Part shown: one piece after another, positions 22,543-33,817 of the stretch | Numbering within the stretch: the stretch's first letter is position 1 | How the letters are laid out: the number at the start of each line of letters is the position of its first letter | Assembly: GCA_022225965.2 (NCBI GenBank) | Contig: JAKJXP020000049.1 | Span: forward strand, 62,001 to 126,000 | Length of the DNA: 64,000 nucleotides | DNA from: Diatrype stigma | Taxonomy: Eukaryota > Ascomycota > Sordariomycetes > Xylariales > Diatrypaceae | Reading direction: 5' to 3' | Program-made: the position numbers and the translations under genes | Notes under the pieces: model-generated | The model's input: the letters and a program-made list of their open reading frames with translations, nothing else | Databases searched by the model: none | What the model was told of the DNA's origin: nothing

Positions 22543-25500
22543 CCGCCGACTACGACTTCGCAAGTCAGCTCCCTATGTCCAAGACAGTCTCCTATCAACA
22601 TCGGCAGACTTTTGGGGAGGGGCGATCGCCAAAGTACGGGAACCGCCGCAGCGCGCGGCCCATCTCAGTCATCTTGGCCAGGCTAGCTATGCAGCTTTGA
22701 TGCTACCTGGTTCTCGGAAGGTTGGCTATGCCCACCTTTAGGCGATCCCCAATATAACCCTGCCAGTCGGGAAGATTCTCGGCTTAGAGACCTACAGATC
22801 ATCGGATATCGGACCCAAATCAATGCGAACTGTTATAACAGACTGGGGCTACAGTTCTTGACAGCAGCGTTACTACGTCCTAGTCCCTGTTGGCGCTTAG
22901 TATCACGCCCTTGTCATGGAGGACAAAAAGATGGCGGCGTACCTACAACTAGGGCGGAGCGAACGAGATCGGCGGCAGGAGGATCATGACTCGCAGCCGG
23001 TTTTGTGCATAGGTCACCTCAAGGCGGGGTTCAGGACAGCCAGCCGCCGCATCTAGACCTGTGCATCAATCAATATAATGGCTTGTGCAACTTGGGCTAT
23101 CCAAAACTGGGGGGGGTTGGTGCTAGGTAGTGCGATAGATATAAAAATAGGGTATACTGCCCATCCATGTCCCACACCTCAGGTAGCTCGAAATCATCAT
23201 CGTGTCCCTCCGGCCTGTGAATTAGTGACACCTAGTACAAGGCGTCAACAAACCCACGTGGCCGTATTGCACAGCTCGTACACTGACTTCCCTAGATGCC
23301 ATGCCTAGATCATTGCTACAAAACGGTCTGTCTGGGAGCACGAACACGCACGACGACTTGCTGGGTCGCGTCTCGTTGCACCCGTCGTCCCTGGTGAAAC
23401 CGACAACTGCCAAGCTGCCAAGCTCGAACATCGTCGCCCACTACGACGTACTATTAGATTACGGTTATCTAATGGCATGATGATTCCTCGGGGCTGGTAT
23501 CACTCTGTTATATTGCAACCTACTACGGGTACCTCTCAACCGTGGTGTTGGAGTTCACGTAGCGCTAAGCCCCGCCAGCCTTACCACTAACTCCTCACGA
23601 CTTCCAACTGCGACTAAAAAGCGCCACTACTCGGATTAATGAGAACCTTGATGGACGGGAACCCCCACTTGATTGGGTCCTGTTGCGGCTTATTCTGGCA
23701 GTCGCAGGGGGTTCGGACAAATCAGGATCCAGCTATTTGGTGAAGATGCCGATGCCGCCGCCAGCACTTGCCTGCTTGAGTGTCAAGTCTTGTTTATGTA
23801 ATCAAGGTGGAACCGTACATACCTAGGTACAGGATGTACCTACCTAGGTAGTGGCTTGTCGTACCTACCTACCTGTACCTACATCCTAATGTTTGTGTCC
23901 AACAACGATCGTGCTACCAGCACACCAGACAATTTGAAAAGCAGTGAAACCTCGAGTGAAATATCTACACAAATGCATCGAACCTCCCTCTTGTGATCAG
24001 AAGTGGTCAGGCTTACAGCTCGAAGGGAGGGTCGGCTGTAAAGTTTAGCCAAGGGGACAGTGTGTGGTCCATATCACAGGCGAGACACTGAGACTCAGCT
24101 GAGATTTACTAGGACATATGTAGTTACATACATGCATACATACATGGTACAGCCAACCTGATGCGACTGAAACATTGAAACATGACATCCTGCCATACCT
24201 ACAATACTACCTACGTAGGTACCTCAAAGGCTACATAAGTGGCACGCGAACTCGTCCATGGATATCAAAGGGTTTATTAGGTGTAGTTAATCAACTCATG
24301 TCGTTTTTGGTGTCGTTAGTTAAACGTTTGACATTTCGGTCTAGTACCGGTAGCCAGTAACATTAGGACCTGTTGAGAAAGAGCTACCCAGCCAACTAGT
24401 CAGTTAGCGTAAACTGAGAATATTTTCAGTCCCTCAAGGTTCTCAAAACTTCCCACATGCCCACCAACATGTGTCGTAGTCCTGCCTCCTGCCTCCTGCC
24501 TCTGTCTCTCGACGCGTCGTGCTTTCCCCCTTTGGTGCACCATGCCGGACATCCTACATACATAGAACCTGGAAGGTACCTACCTACATAGAACCTTAGG
24601 TAGCTGTAATAATGGACTTCTTCCAACCCTGGAACTCTTTCGTCATCCTCATCCTCCTTCCCCTCTCTCCTTTTGACGAGACTGTATGACCGTGCCGGGG
24701 TTCTTTTATCTCTAACGCAGTACATTGACTGCCATCCACTACATCCTTACTACCGTATCGTGGATCTACTTTGCCCTTTGACTATTGACTATCTACCCTC
24801 AACTTGCAACGAGGGACATCGACATATATCACTACAACATAAGATTTCCTCATGAAGTGCTTGTCTAGTCCAACCAACTAGACTTCGTAGACCCCGAGAT
24901 CCTAGAAACTTGCGGCTTGTCATGCCGGTCCGCAAGTAAGACTAAAACACTAAATTCCAGTCTCTCTAAACTCGGCTTCCGGCAGACAAACTTCTTGAAA
25001 CTCGACCAGACTTGATAGCTTTCGGTCTACGAATTTAGCGGTCCGGCCGAACACACGTTTTCTTCTCCCTTAACCACGGCGAGGATCCGTTCTCGTTCCA
25101 CTCAAGACTTCCGACTATTTCCTGCCAGGTAAGGCCATCTCCTCTCATAACCGTGTTAACTACCCGCTATGTTGTAATACACCGAGCCGCACCATAATCC
25201 TGCATATATGCTCTCAAGCCTGCGTGTGTGTGTGGTCCCTCAAGGTCCTCGTGCAACATGAAATCTTGAATAAATCTTGAATAATCCTTCCCTCCCCCCA
25301 TTGTTTAGTCAGGGCACCATTCTTCTTATTGTCCGGTCTCCTTCCCCCACCAGTAACATTGTCCGGTGTAGAGCCTATGCCCGCCCTACTTACTATTAAA
25401 GCCGGCTGATCCTCAACTGACACACTTTCAGCTGCAGACCTTCCTACTTGTATCTACGTTCATTCTGGTCTTGGATTTCCTTGAAGGGGCCCTTGGCATT

Positions 25501-25735
25501 ACGCACGTAGCCGTCTCAGTTATTTTGCCTACTCCTCGGCAGCACCCGTTGCTACTCTTGATCTGGTATTCACTACATTCTTTCTATCACATTCACTTAG
25601 CCCATCTAGTATCTCTTCGAGTACTAGAGCTATTCGGCACAAGTTGATATCGTCTACTACTTTCCGATTCGACTACGTCTCGTCACCACGACAAGAAAGA
25701 CTCTAAACCTACACATCAAGGTAACATCAACAAAG
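22543..25735. other. 3.2 kb gene-free region, leader/promoter of the zinc transporter
   Basis: No coding exon is recognised. Dense TACCTA/TAGGTA tracts occur at about 23,815-23,885, 24,205-24,225 and 24,573-24,604. From about 24,660 to the ATG at 25,736 the plus strand is rich in C and T, as is usual for fungal promoters and 5' leaders. A possible 5'-UTR intron could run from a GTAAGG donor at 25,131 to a TTTCAG acceptor at 25,430; this is only a consensus match. Confidence 0.4.
24567..24577 (+). promoter_or_regulatory. zinc-responsive-element-like sequence
   Basis: ACCTGGAAGGT matches the yeast Zap1 element ACCTTNAAGGT with one mismatch. It lies about 1.16 kb upstream of the ZIP transporter ATG. 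The distance is long and the surrounding DNA is rich in similar ACCT/AGGT words, so this may be chance. Confidence 0.25.
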
Positions 25736-26929
25736 ATGTCGTCACTTACGGATGCCATCAGTGGCATTCTCAGAATACGGCAAGAAGACGCCTCGGCAGA
25801 GGCTGAAGAAGCCGGTGCTCTCTCAGTCACCATCGACTGTGATGCCGGTAACGAGTATGATGGTCGAATGGGCCTGCGAATTTCATCCATCTTCGTTATT
25901 CTCGTCGGTTCCCTACTTGGCGCCCTGCTACCCGTTGTCCTTGCCCGCCACTCGAAGATGAAGGCAGGCCCTGCTTTCTTCGTTGCCAAGTACTTCGGCT
26001 CCGGCGTCATCATTGGCACGGCATTTATGCACCTGCTCTCGCCCGCATACGAAGCTCTCTCTTCTCCGTGTCTCCCGGAGGGTGGCATTACTAGCTACGA
26101 CTGGGCAGCCGGCATCTGCCTGATGACCATCTTTGTCATGTTCACCATCGAACTCCTGGCCAGCCGATTCGACATCTTTGGGGGCCACTCGCATGATGAC
26201 GTGGAGGCGGCGGATCCGTCTGTGAATGTCCTTAAGAAGAGCTCGCAGACCTCAACGTCACCTACCCGCAACCAGAGCCAAGACACCGACGGCAACAACA
26301 TGAAGGAACCCAAGGTCGGCAATGAGAGCCATACCGGCGAGTTCAATGGGCTACCTACCGACGTCAGCTATCCACCGGGCGGTGAGGATCACCTCGGACA
26401 CCACCGCGAACACAGCGAGAACGACTCCTACTCGGCCTTCGCTGCGCAGATGATGGCCATCTTCATCCTCGAATTCGGTGTCATCTTCCACTCCATCTTC
26501 ATCGGGTTGACGCTCGCCGTCTCGGGCGACGAGTTCCGCGTCCTGTACATCGTCCTAGTCTTCCACCAGACCTTCGAGGGCCTGGGTCTCGGCTCCCGGC
26601 TCGCGACGGCCGCCTGGCCCCGGCGCAAGTGGTTCATGCCATATTTGCTCGCCACCATGTACGCCGTCTCGACGCCCATCTCCATCGCCGCCGGCCTCGG
26701 TGTCCGCGAGAGCCTTGAGCCCGGCAGCCCCACCACGCTGATCGTGAACGGCGTTTTCGACGCCATCAGCGCCGGCATCCTGATCTACACGGGCCTCGTC
26801 GAGCTGCTCGCCCACGAGTTCATGTTCAACTCCCAGATGCGCAACGCCGGACTCAAGGTCCAGCTATTCGCCCTCGGCTGCGTTGCCCTCGGCTGCGGCC
26901 TGATGGCTGTGCTTGCCAAGTGGGCTTAA
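25736..26929 (+). CDS. ZIP family zinc transporter (Zrt2-like)
   Basis: A single exon of 397 residues. The first span begins near residue 48 (MGLRISSIFVILVGSLLGAL). Spans 2 and 3 include the FGSGVIIGTAFMHLL segment. A long cytosolic loop (about residues 145-230) is rich in His, Asp and Ser, with HSHDD and a DHLGHHREH cluster. Span 4 has HSIFIGLTLA and span 5 HQTFEGLGLG; together they carry the His/Glu metal-binding residues of the ZIP core. Members import zinc (sometimes iron) across the plasma membrane and are induced by zinc limitation in fungi. The loop histidines may sense or buffer zinc. The first 47 residues are hydrophilic and extracellular in the usual topology. The start is the first ATG of the frame after a long leader. 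Confidence 0.93.
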   Translation: MSSLTDAISGILRIRQEDASAEAEEAGALSVTIDCDAGNEYDGRMGLRISSIFVILVGSLLGALLPVVLARHSKMKAGPAFFVAKYFGSGVIIGTAFMHLLSPAYEALSSPCLPEGGITSYDWAAGICLMTIFVMFTIELLASRFDIFGGHSHDDVEAADPSVNVLKKSSQTSTSPTRNQSQDTDGNNMKEPKVGNESHTGEFNGLPTDVSYPPGGEDHLGHHREHSENDSYSAFAAQMMAIFILEFGVIFHSIFIGLTLAVSGDEFRVLYIVLVFHQTFEGLGLGSRLATAAWPRRKWFMPYLLATMYAVSTPISIAAGLGVRESLEPGSPTTLIVNGVFDAISAGILIYTGLVELLAHEFMFNSQMRNAGLKVQLFALGCVALGCGLMAVLAKWA

Positions 26930-27853
26930 AATCATTATATTGGTCGGTTGGTTTATTCTTCCATTGGTTGGTATCTGTTTCACATGCAGATATGTCAGAC
27001 CAGGCGGGAGATAAACGAAAGCAAGAGATTATCGGATGAAAGAAAATACCCAGGGTCGGAAAGGAAAGGAGGAAGCAATTAATACCCGCACATACCGGCT
27101 GCTGTCGTTTACCGATGGCTTTGAACTGCTTCGAGTGCGTATGAGAGGGGGCAAAGGTTCGTGTTCTGCTCTACTCATGTTATATGATGATGTGTATACC
27201 CATGCTATTCACGCGTGCGAAAAAGTCGAGGACATTCAGAAGGAAATCGGTGGTGAATGGCTGTGCATCAGTCAGTCAGGACTGGCAGACCAAGCTAATT
27301 CAGTCCTATATGGTTGATCGTCCGGTCAGGACACACATAGCCGTCATCACATAGCTACCTAGGTACCTATTAGTGTCAACGAAGATTAATGAGAACTTTT
27401 GATGCCATCAAGCTCCATCGTTAAATGCCAAGTATTATTCGTGATTCCATTCGCCTTGACTGACCCGAGCAAACCGATGCTACCTAGTCTATTATTCCGA
27501 TTCGGCAATGCAGAACCAGCCCTACTCAAATACTTCCAGCCCGAATGTGATCTAGTTGGATATGGTGCGATTGCAGAAGAGTCTTTCATCCCCTTAGCTT
27601 GTTAAGCCATAACGATCAACCCCCGAAAACCAAGAGCAACCGCGGCCCTTAATGTGTCTGCAATTGGCAAAGAGCTGGGTTGTAATAAAAGAGCAAGAAA
27701 TTCCTCAGCTGTGATAGATCTCGGAAGAGCACATGGCGGTTTGTCCTTCCCTTACCAAATGGATGTTCATTTGCGCCTGCCTGAAGCACGTTCATCGTCT
27801 GCCCGTATGCCACCATGTCGTCTAATTTCTTCCTGGTACGTGATCGACAGCCA
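26930..27853. other. intergenic, convergent 3' ends, no gene seen
   Basis: The zinc transporter (+) and the ankyrin-deaminase (-) converge here. Frames of up to about 90 codons are present but show no family features. A TACCTAGGTACCTA tract lies at about 27,355-27,369. Confidence 0.45.
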
Positions 27854-29577
27854 TTACAGTCTGTAGTGCTGCCTATGATGAGGCCTGGTGGCAGGAGGCA
27901 GCGGCTCATACAAAGTGATTCTTCGCTGTCCTCGCGGAGTTGTACTTTCATCCATGTTTACGAGGCCGTTTCTGCGGTCAAAGAGAGCGACAGTTGAGCG
28001 CACGTTCCGGCTGTATGTATTGTTGTCACCAGCGTTTCGCAGATCAGAGGCCAGGTATTCTGGTTCCGTCAGGATAGGAGCGGGCCATGGGTTGCGATAC
28101 CGAATCCGTTCCTTATACGTTCGGTTACGTATTTCCCTATGTCTCCTGGTGTTCGGTACGTGCCTGAATGCCTGAAGTCTTTCTTGGAATGTTTGTACGG
28201 GTTCATCTGGTTCAGGCGCGAACGCCAACCTGGTGTGGGGCCTTTGAGAAGAACCGAGAGGTTCTGGTGATGACGGGGGGGTAAAAGTCATCGTTCCTTC
28301 GGTGGAATCAGAGTCGTAATCAGAGTGAACTCCTCTTGTTTCGTCTGCCACCGTTTCGTCTGCCACCGGCTGGGGCTCGTTTATAATAGTGGTCTCGTGG
28401 TTAGATGAGTCGCTGTCTGTATCTGAATCCGGGAACTCGTCGAGGACGAGGTCAACGGCCGCATTATTTCTGCCGGTTTTAGAGCGTATTATCTTGCCTA
28501 TGCCAATACCACCTTTGATACAAAACGTGATTGCGGTATATTGCGTAAGCGCCCGTAGGTATTTATCACACGAAGAGCAAGGGTATGTATTCAGGAAAAT
28601 GACAGCGTGACGTTCGGGGCCCAACTCCGCATCATGCAGTAATCGTAATTTCCGCTTCATCGACCAGCCTTCGGAGCCTGGTGTTTTTAGTGCCTCTCTG
28701 TTTGCCATCTCGACTACGTAATACGTTGCGAGTTGAACTTCGACGTGACCGGCTCGCACTCTGCCAATATGGTGTGGCATGGGTGGCCTTGCCCCGTTGT
28801 CATGGAAATTTCCACTGAACTTCATCCCAAGAGCCCTTGAAACCTTGGTTAGGGCGATAGTGTTCCAATACTCCCTGTTTAACACTCGGGAGTCGTTGGG
28901 AGGATTCCGGCCTTTGAAGCCGCTGGTGGCCACCTTAAGGATAGTGTGACTACTGCTGACTTTGATAGCCCCAACCGTTTTTTCGGATCCGAGGGGCTCA
29001 CCTGTATCGAATTCATCGATACAAGCAAAAAGTTTTACTGTAAGAAATTAAGGTTAGGCGGCTGCAATAGGTATAAAGAGGAAGCTTTGCTCTTACTCTT
29101 TGGGCCTTCCTTGCCAAGGAAAATCCCTCGACATCCCGAGTCACTAACGCTGGACATCATCATCTGCATTCGTGCGGGATGATCAAGTAAATTCATCATC
29201 ACCTCACGAGCATAGTGAGATTTGGCATCCTCCAAGCCGACGGCGTACTTCAAGTACAGAGCTCTCTTGTCTTTGGCGAAATTACTGTCACTGCAGTAGA
29301 GAAATACAGGAAAATCGTCTGCATCTTTTGCAAAATGGTTAGCTCCATGCTTAATGAGCCACTCGAAGAGTTTCAAGTGTCCCATTAATGCTGCAAGCAT
29401 GAGGGGCGTCTCCCCACTAGGCCAAGCTGGTTCGTCTGCTGGCTGGTTGGTTTTTGGAAGAGCGGAGACATCGATATTCTCGTAGGACGCCGCGAGCTCG
29501 ATGACATCCTCCAAGCTTCCTCTCAAGCAAGCTCTGTGAAGGGGTAGGAGCCCTAGGTTCGCTACACTGGAAGACAT
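27854..29577 (-). CDS. ankyrin-repeat protein with C-terminal deaminase-fold (SsdA-like) domain
   Basis: Exons 29097-29577 and 27854-29037 (59-base phase-1 intron, GTAAGA donor, TTACAG acceptor) give 554 residues. The start is the first ATG; a TTG precedes it in frame. Residues 1 to about 110 hold two ankyrin-like units (LLPLHRACLRGSLEDVIELA and ETPLMLAALMGHLKLFEWLI). After a linker, the C-terminal domain has a zinc-deaminase signature: H258-V-E260, then P313-C314-S-S-C317, i.e. H-x-E and P-C-x-x-C 54 residues apart. By memory of family descriptions this resembles the fungal proteins labelled single-strand DNA deaminase toxin A-like; the name is inference. Residues from about 340 onward are acidic, Ser/Asp-rich and then Arg-rich, probably disordered. 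The substrate could be nucleic acid, a nucleotide or something else. All three zinc ligands and the glutamate are intact. Confidence 0.72.
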
Positions 29578-30910
29578 GTCGTCGGACCTCTTGGTCAAGA
29601 TGGGCCGAAGATATGTAACGAGATGCTATCAGAATAACGTGGTCAGATACTTTTCTACATTCGCAGGTTGTCAGGTGGTGGATGATTATCCCGTTCATGA
29701 TAACCTCTATCAGGATTGGTAACGTACCTTTGTCTTGAGCCGCCTTGTGGACTCAATTCTTCTATGGGTAGACACGAGTAACAGGAAAAGGCGTTACGTG
29801 GGCAGTTATGTGGATGATGATACCTGTATCGAGCGGTCGTTTGGGTCTTGGATAGGGATCTCGAGCCGAAGACAGTGGTTACAAATCCTTAGATGTAGCT
29901 GGTGCCAATTGTGGTACTAAAGCATTTAATGCGAGGTTTTGCGTATAGAACGATGGTGAGAGAGTGGCCTGATGTATTCACCTCGAGATTGATGGAATTG
30001 GGAGGGAGTGAGGGGCGACTGGACTGGGCGTTGGTGTGTAGAAGTCTGGTTGAGGGGGGATGGAAGGGTAGAGGGGAGGTTAAAGGGGAAAGAACGGCTG
30101 CAATGATGCTTCCTAGCAGCCACTTGAAAGGTGAAACCCGGCCTCTGCTGGTAGCTTCCCTAAATGGAGAGAATTGATGAACGAATGACCTTGAAGATTG
30201 ATTGCAGGTGCCTTAGATGGAGGAAGTAGATGGTTAGGGATGTTGCAGAGAACCACTTCGCTAAACGCGTTCCTTATAACTGGAGTCTGCTGGGACTATC
30301 AAGCTTTCTCCGTTGCTTGCAATCTGGAAGCTTTGACGATTACTGCAAGTCCAGGTAAGTAGGTAGATGTCATCCCTAGAGATAAGGGTGGGCATCATGC
30401 CATATTTGGCTCACATACATCCCTACGCGGCATATAGTATGTAGTACCAACAGTGGTACATGTAGGGGTCGACCTAGAGAGCATGAAGGGGTTGAGGTCC
30501 AATGCAATTGTTCTTGTATACTCCCCACTTTGCCTAAGATGGTATGCCATCTCTCAATAGGTACTAAGCCTCATGCGCATGAATTAGCCCTGTAGTTTAA
30601 GTCTAGTAGTTCCTTTGGGGTGAACAGGACGGTAGAGCTGCTGTGGGACAATCCTTGATATGAGAAGCGGGAAGGAGTAGTATCAGCAGGGCTAGGGTTC
30701 TAGTCTGTTCCCAGCGGCGGGCGGAATAGGGGCATCACATTATCACGGAGAATGTACACATTTTCAGGGGTAGCAGCAGACCAGTCAATGTATGCAACAG
30801 GGAGAAACCGGGTTTTCATAGCTGAAAATCATTTCACTTCATGAAGCCGTTTTAAAACGCCGTTCCCTATGCCCGTGAACCATTATTGACCAAACAACGA
30901 GGTATCAAGT
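29578..30910. other. intergenic, no gene seen
   Basis: About 1.3 kb between the 5' end of the ankyrin-deaminase gene and the 3' end of eS19. Short frames near 29,735-29,920 and 29,902-30,177 have no motif or splice support. The deaminase promoter should lie near 29,600-30,300. Confidence 0.45.
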
Positions 30911-31789
30911 TTATTCGTCATCCTCCTCCTCCTCCTCGGCCTCAGCGGTAGTCTGAGCGATACCTGTATAACCCGTTAGCAAAAAGTCCTGAGGGGTGGA
31001 GTCTGTGTAGGTAGAACGTACGGTCCAAATCCCGCTGGCCGCTCTGGGTGATGCGGCGGCCACCCTTGTCCTCGTCCTGCTCAAGGACACCGATCTTCTC
31101 GAGGGCCTGGAAGATCTTGCGCTCGACGGAACCGCTGGCATCGACGTGTCGCGAGGGGCGGACACCACGGTTCTTGGCGGTACCGTGGACCTTGCGGAGA
31201 CGGCCAACACCGACGGTCTTGCGGAGGTAGACATGGCGGGCGACAGCGGCGGCACGGACGTAGAACCAGTCTTTGAGACGGCTAGCGTTAGACACAGACC
31301 GAGCAAATTTTTCAGGTGCTTTCCTCCAGCTACTACTTACCAATGTTCTGGGGAGGAAGCTCGCGGGAAGCACCCGTCTTGACGGTATCAACCCAACCCG
31401 GAATGGGGAGCTTTCCCTGGCGCTTCAAGAAGCCAGCATAAGCGTTGCTTTGGCATATGTTAGTATCGTTCTGAAGATAGGAACCGATTCAATCATGGCT
31501 GTCAGCTTGCTTACATGAACTTTTGCGCCTGCAGATCAAAGACTACCAGTCAGCATAATTCCGTCATCAGAGATCTTTCGATCCCCTCGCGCCTGCTCCA
31601 CGTAATTCTTTGAACCCCATCTTATCGATGTGATGCAGCGAACTCGAGAAACCGAACCGAAGGATTTCCTTGTCCAGCACCGCGGTCGCGATGGCCTCGG
31701 ACGCTTCGAGAAAGGTGTGGACCGGTGCGTCAGGTTGTGGAATTCGGAGTACCTACATCAACATCGCGAACGGTAACGCCACCAGCCAT
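30911..31789 (-). CDS. RPS19: 40S ribosomal protein S19 (eS19)
   Basis: Five exons (31757-31789, 31515-31528, 31341-31447, 31022-31270, 30911-30963) close in frame to 151 residues, the expected size. The N terminus MAGGVTVRDVDAQKFINAYAGFLKR is built from the first three exons. The core DWFYVRAAAVARHVYLR, the GVGRLRKVHG segment and SGSVERKIFQALEKIGVLEQDEDKGGRRITQSGQRDLDR are diagnostic of eS19. The C terminus ends in a run of Glu/Asp. It is a structural protein of the small subunit head needed for late 18S rRNA processing. Exon 2 is a 14-base microexon (phase 0 to phase 2). Intron 1 is 228 bases and the longest in the gene, as often seen near the start of fungal ribosomal protein genes. Confidence 0.95.
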
Positions 31790-32796
31790 TTCTGCGGTAT
31801 TGACTTTGTCGTGTGGGAGGGAAAGTCGAAGAGAGTGTTGTCGGGTCGGTCGATGGGTTGGTTGGTGATACGCTGTTGTTGAGAGTTCGCAAAGGTAAAA
31901 GAGGCGCTCGAGTAATTGAGAATAAAAATTGTGCAGTAAGGTGGGAGATAAGCCCCACTAACCGATTGCAACTCTTGGCAGGGCTAGGGCTTTCCTTAGG
32001 TGCCCGGGGCTGCAGGGGATCAGTCGCGCTTAAGCCACAGTAATTTTGTGTAACACTGCATGAACCCGACTAGCACGGCCACAGTTGCGGACCTGCCTTA
32101 GCCACACTACATGAGTTTTGGTGTTCCTGATTGGTCTGATAATTCCTTTATTGTAGCACCGGCACCCCTGAATTGGCTTGAGACCATCAAGACCGGATAG
32201 TCTGGCAATCATGATTGATCTCATTCAAACCTCTATCCTCATGGATTACGCAGCGCCCATTGGGTCATGCATAAGAGCAAACCATCACACACTTGGACCG
32301 CGGGGGCCTACTTCAAATCGCCCTCAATTTACTCACGTGTCTAAGGACAAGATACCTTACAGTTGAACGGCAGGCTCAAAGATGCGAGACCTAGTCATGT
32401 TGTGAGCTGAAGACAATGGAACTGATGACACCCCCATTGGATTAATCTGAGATACTTCGCACCAGCGTATATCTGTTATTGGGTGGTATCTTCCCCCTTT
32501 CTGTCCACTGATCTCACCTCACTAGGGTGTTACAGGGGCTACGAAATTCGCATAGGCCAACTCCCGAGCGCGTTTTCAATTTCACGATGTTCTCAAAACC
32601 AGAAAGGATTCTTGTTGTCCCCTCAGAAACAAGGTAAACTCCATTGCCATATGTACAGGTATCTCAATATCTACAGGGCAACACTTCTACAAATATATGA
32701 ATATATATACATGGGAATAAGATCAATCTCATAGATGAACGCTCAGATCGCAGCCTATTTTTGCAGGAAGATACTCCTCTGAGGAGCGACCCCTCC
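31790..32796. other. intergenic, eS19 promoter side, no gene seen
   Basis: About 1 kb between the eS19 start and the 3' end of the serine protease. An ATTGG (CCAAT on the minus strand) lies near 32,130. No coding exon is recognised. Confidence 0.45.
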
Positions 32797-33817
32797 TTAC
32801 GGGTAGTCGTTCCGGGCCGAGAGGATGGTGCTCAGCAGGTTGTTGCCGCCGGAGAAGATGCTGTTCGCGGAGCTGGTGCCACTGCAGACGGCGTAGAGGT
32901 AGCGGGTGTCGCCCTCATAAATCCAGAAAGGACCACCGCTCTGGCCACCAGCAACATCGGTATCGGTGATATACGGGCCGTAGGCGTCGCAGCTGTAAGG
33001 GCTGGGCTGGACGGTGCTGCCCGAGGAGCGGTAGGGGCGGGCGCCGTTGGCCAGGTCGCCCGGGTAGCCCCAGTTGAAGAAGATGGGCTTGCCGGTCAGC
33101 GAGTCGTCGATCAGCTTCGCGCCGAAGTACCCTTGCGCGTTGCCCAGGGGGCTGTCCAGGATGAAGACCGCCCAGTCCTCCTTCCAGTCGCACGAGGTCG
33201 GGTTGGGGTTCTCGACCGAGTACCCCCCCAGCGAGATGATCGACGTCACGTACGCGCCACCCGCCCGCTCCGTGTCGTAGAAGTTCGGCGAGAACCGCAC
33301 GCTGACCGACGAGTCGGTCGGGGCGCAGTGCTTGGCGGCTGCCACGTGGCGAGGGCCCACCAGCGTGCCGGAGCTATGATGAGGTCTGGAGTCAGCTAAC
33401 TAAACGTTCCTTCTACGTGGCCCTACAAAGAGTCGGGTGGTAATCAGTAGATGAAGGCAAGATGGGGGCTTACCAGAAGACACCGTTGGACCACTGGAGT
33501 TTTCCCATCGCCGAATAGGGGTACTCCGTGTTGGGCCACAGCTGGCGGTCATCAGCGCCGAAGACACCGCGCTCAGACAGCGTCGGCGGGGAGATCTGCG
33601 ACGGGGGGGCCTCGGTAAGGTTGTTCTGAGCAAGCTGCTCCTCCGTAACGGTGATGTGCTGGATCTGAGGTCCGACCCAGTCGACGACGACGGTGTCGGG
33701 AAGTTGACCACGCAGCGTGCGGTACTCCGGCTCCCGCTTCACGGGCGAGGGGGCCGCGAGGGTGCTGGAAGCGAGAGCGAGCACAGCGAGGCTCGAAGAG
33801 CGACTGAGGAGAACCAT
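32797..33817 (-). CDS. secreted trypsin-fold (S1/V8-like) serine endopeptidase
   Basis: Exons 33474-33817 and 32797-33373 give 306 residues. The N terminus has a signal peptide (about residues 1-21: MVLLSRSSSLAVLALASSTLA, cut before APSP), then a propeptide with a KR pair near residue 27 and a probable second cleavage after LSER near residue 84, just before GVFGADDR. The catalytic triad is H130 (AAAKHC), D181 (KEDWAVF) and S260 (GGQSGGP). The Cys before SGTLVGP is formed across the intron and probably pairs with Cys131. GGQSGGP differs from the GDSGGP of true trypsins and recalls glutamyl endopeptidase-like fungal proteases. It is expected to be extracellular, used in nutrition or host interaction; specificity cannot be told. 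Confidence 0.85.

Noticed and set aside
31529..31756. Possible intronic C/D snoRNA in eS19 intron 1 (TGATGA and CTGA words)
   Set aside because: The box C-like and box D-like words lie only about 20 bases apart at the 3' end of the intron, and the CTGAC is better explained as the branch point.
32761..33399. 212-codon plus-strand frame over the serine protease
   Set aside because: Antisense to catalytic-motif-bearing protease exon; no independent evidence.
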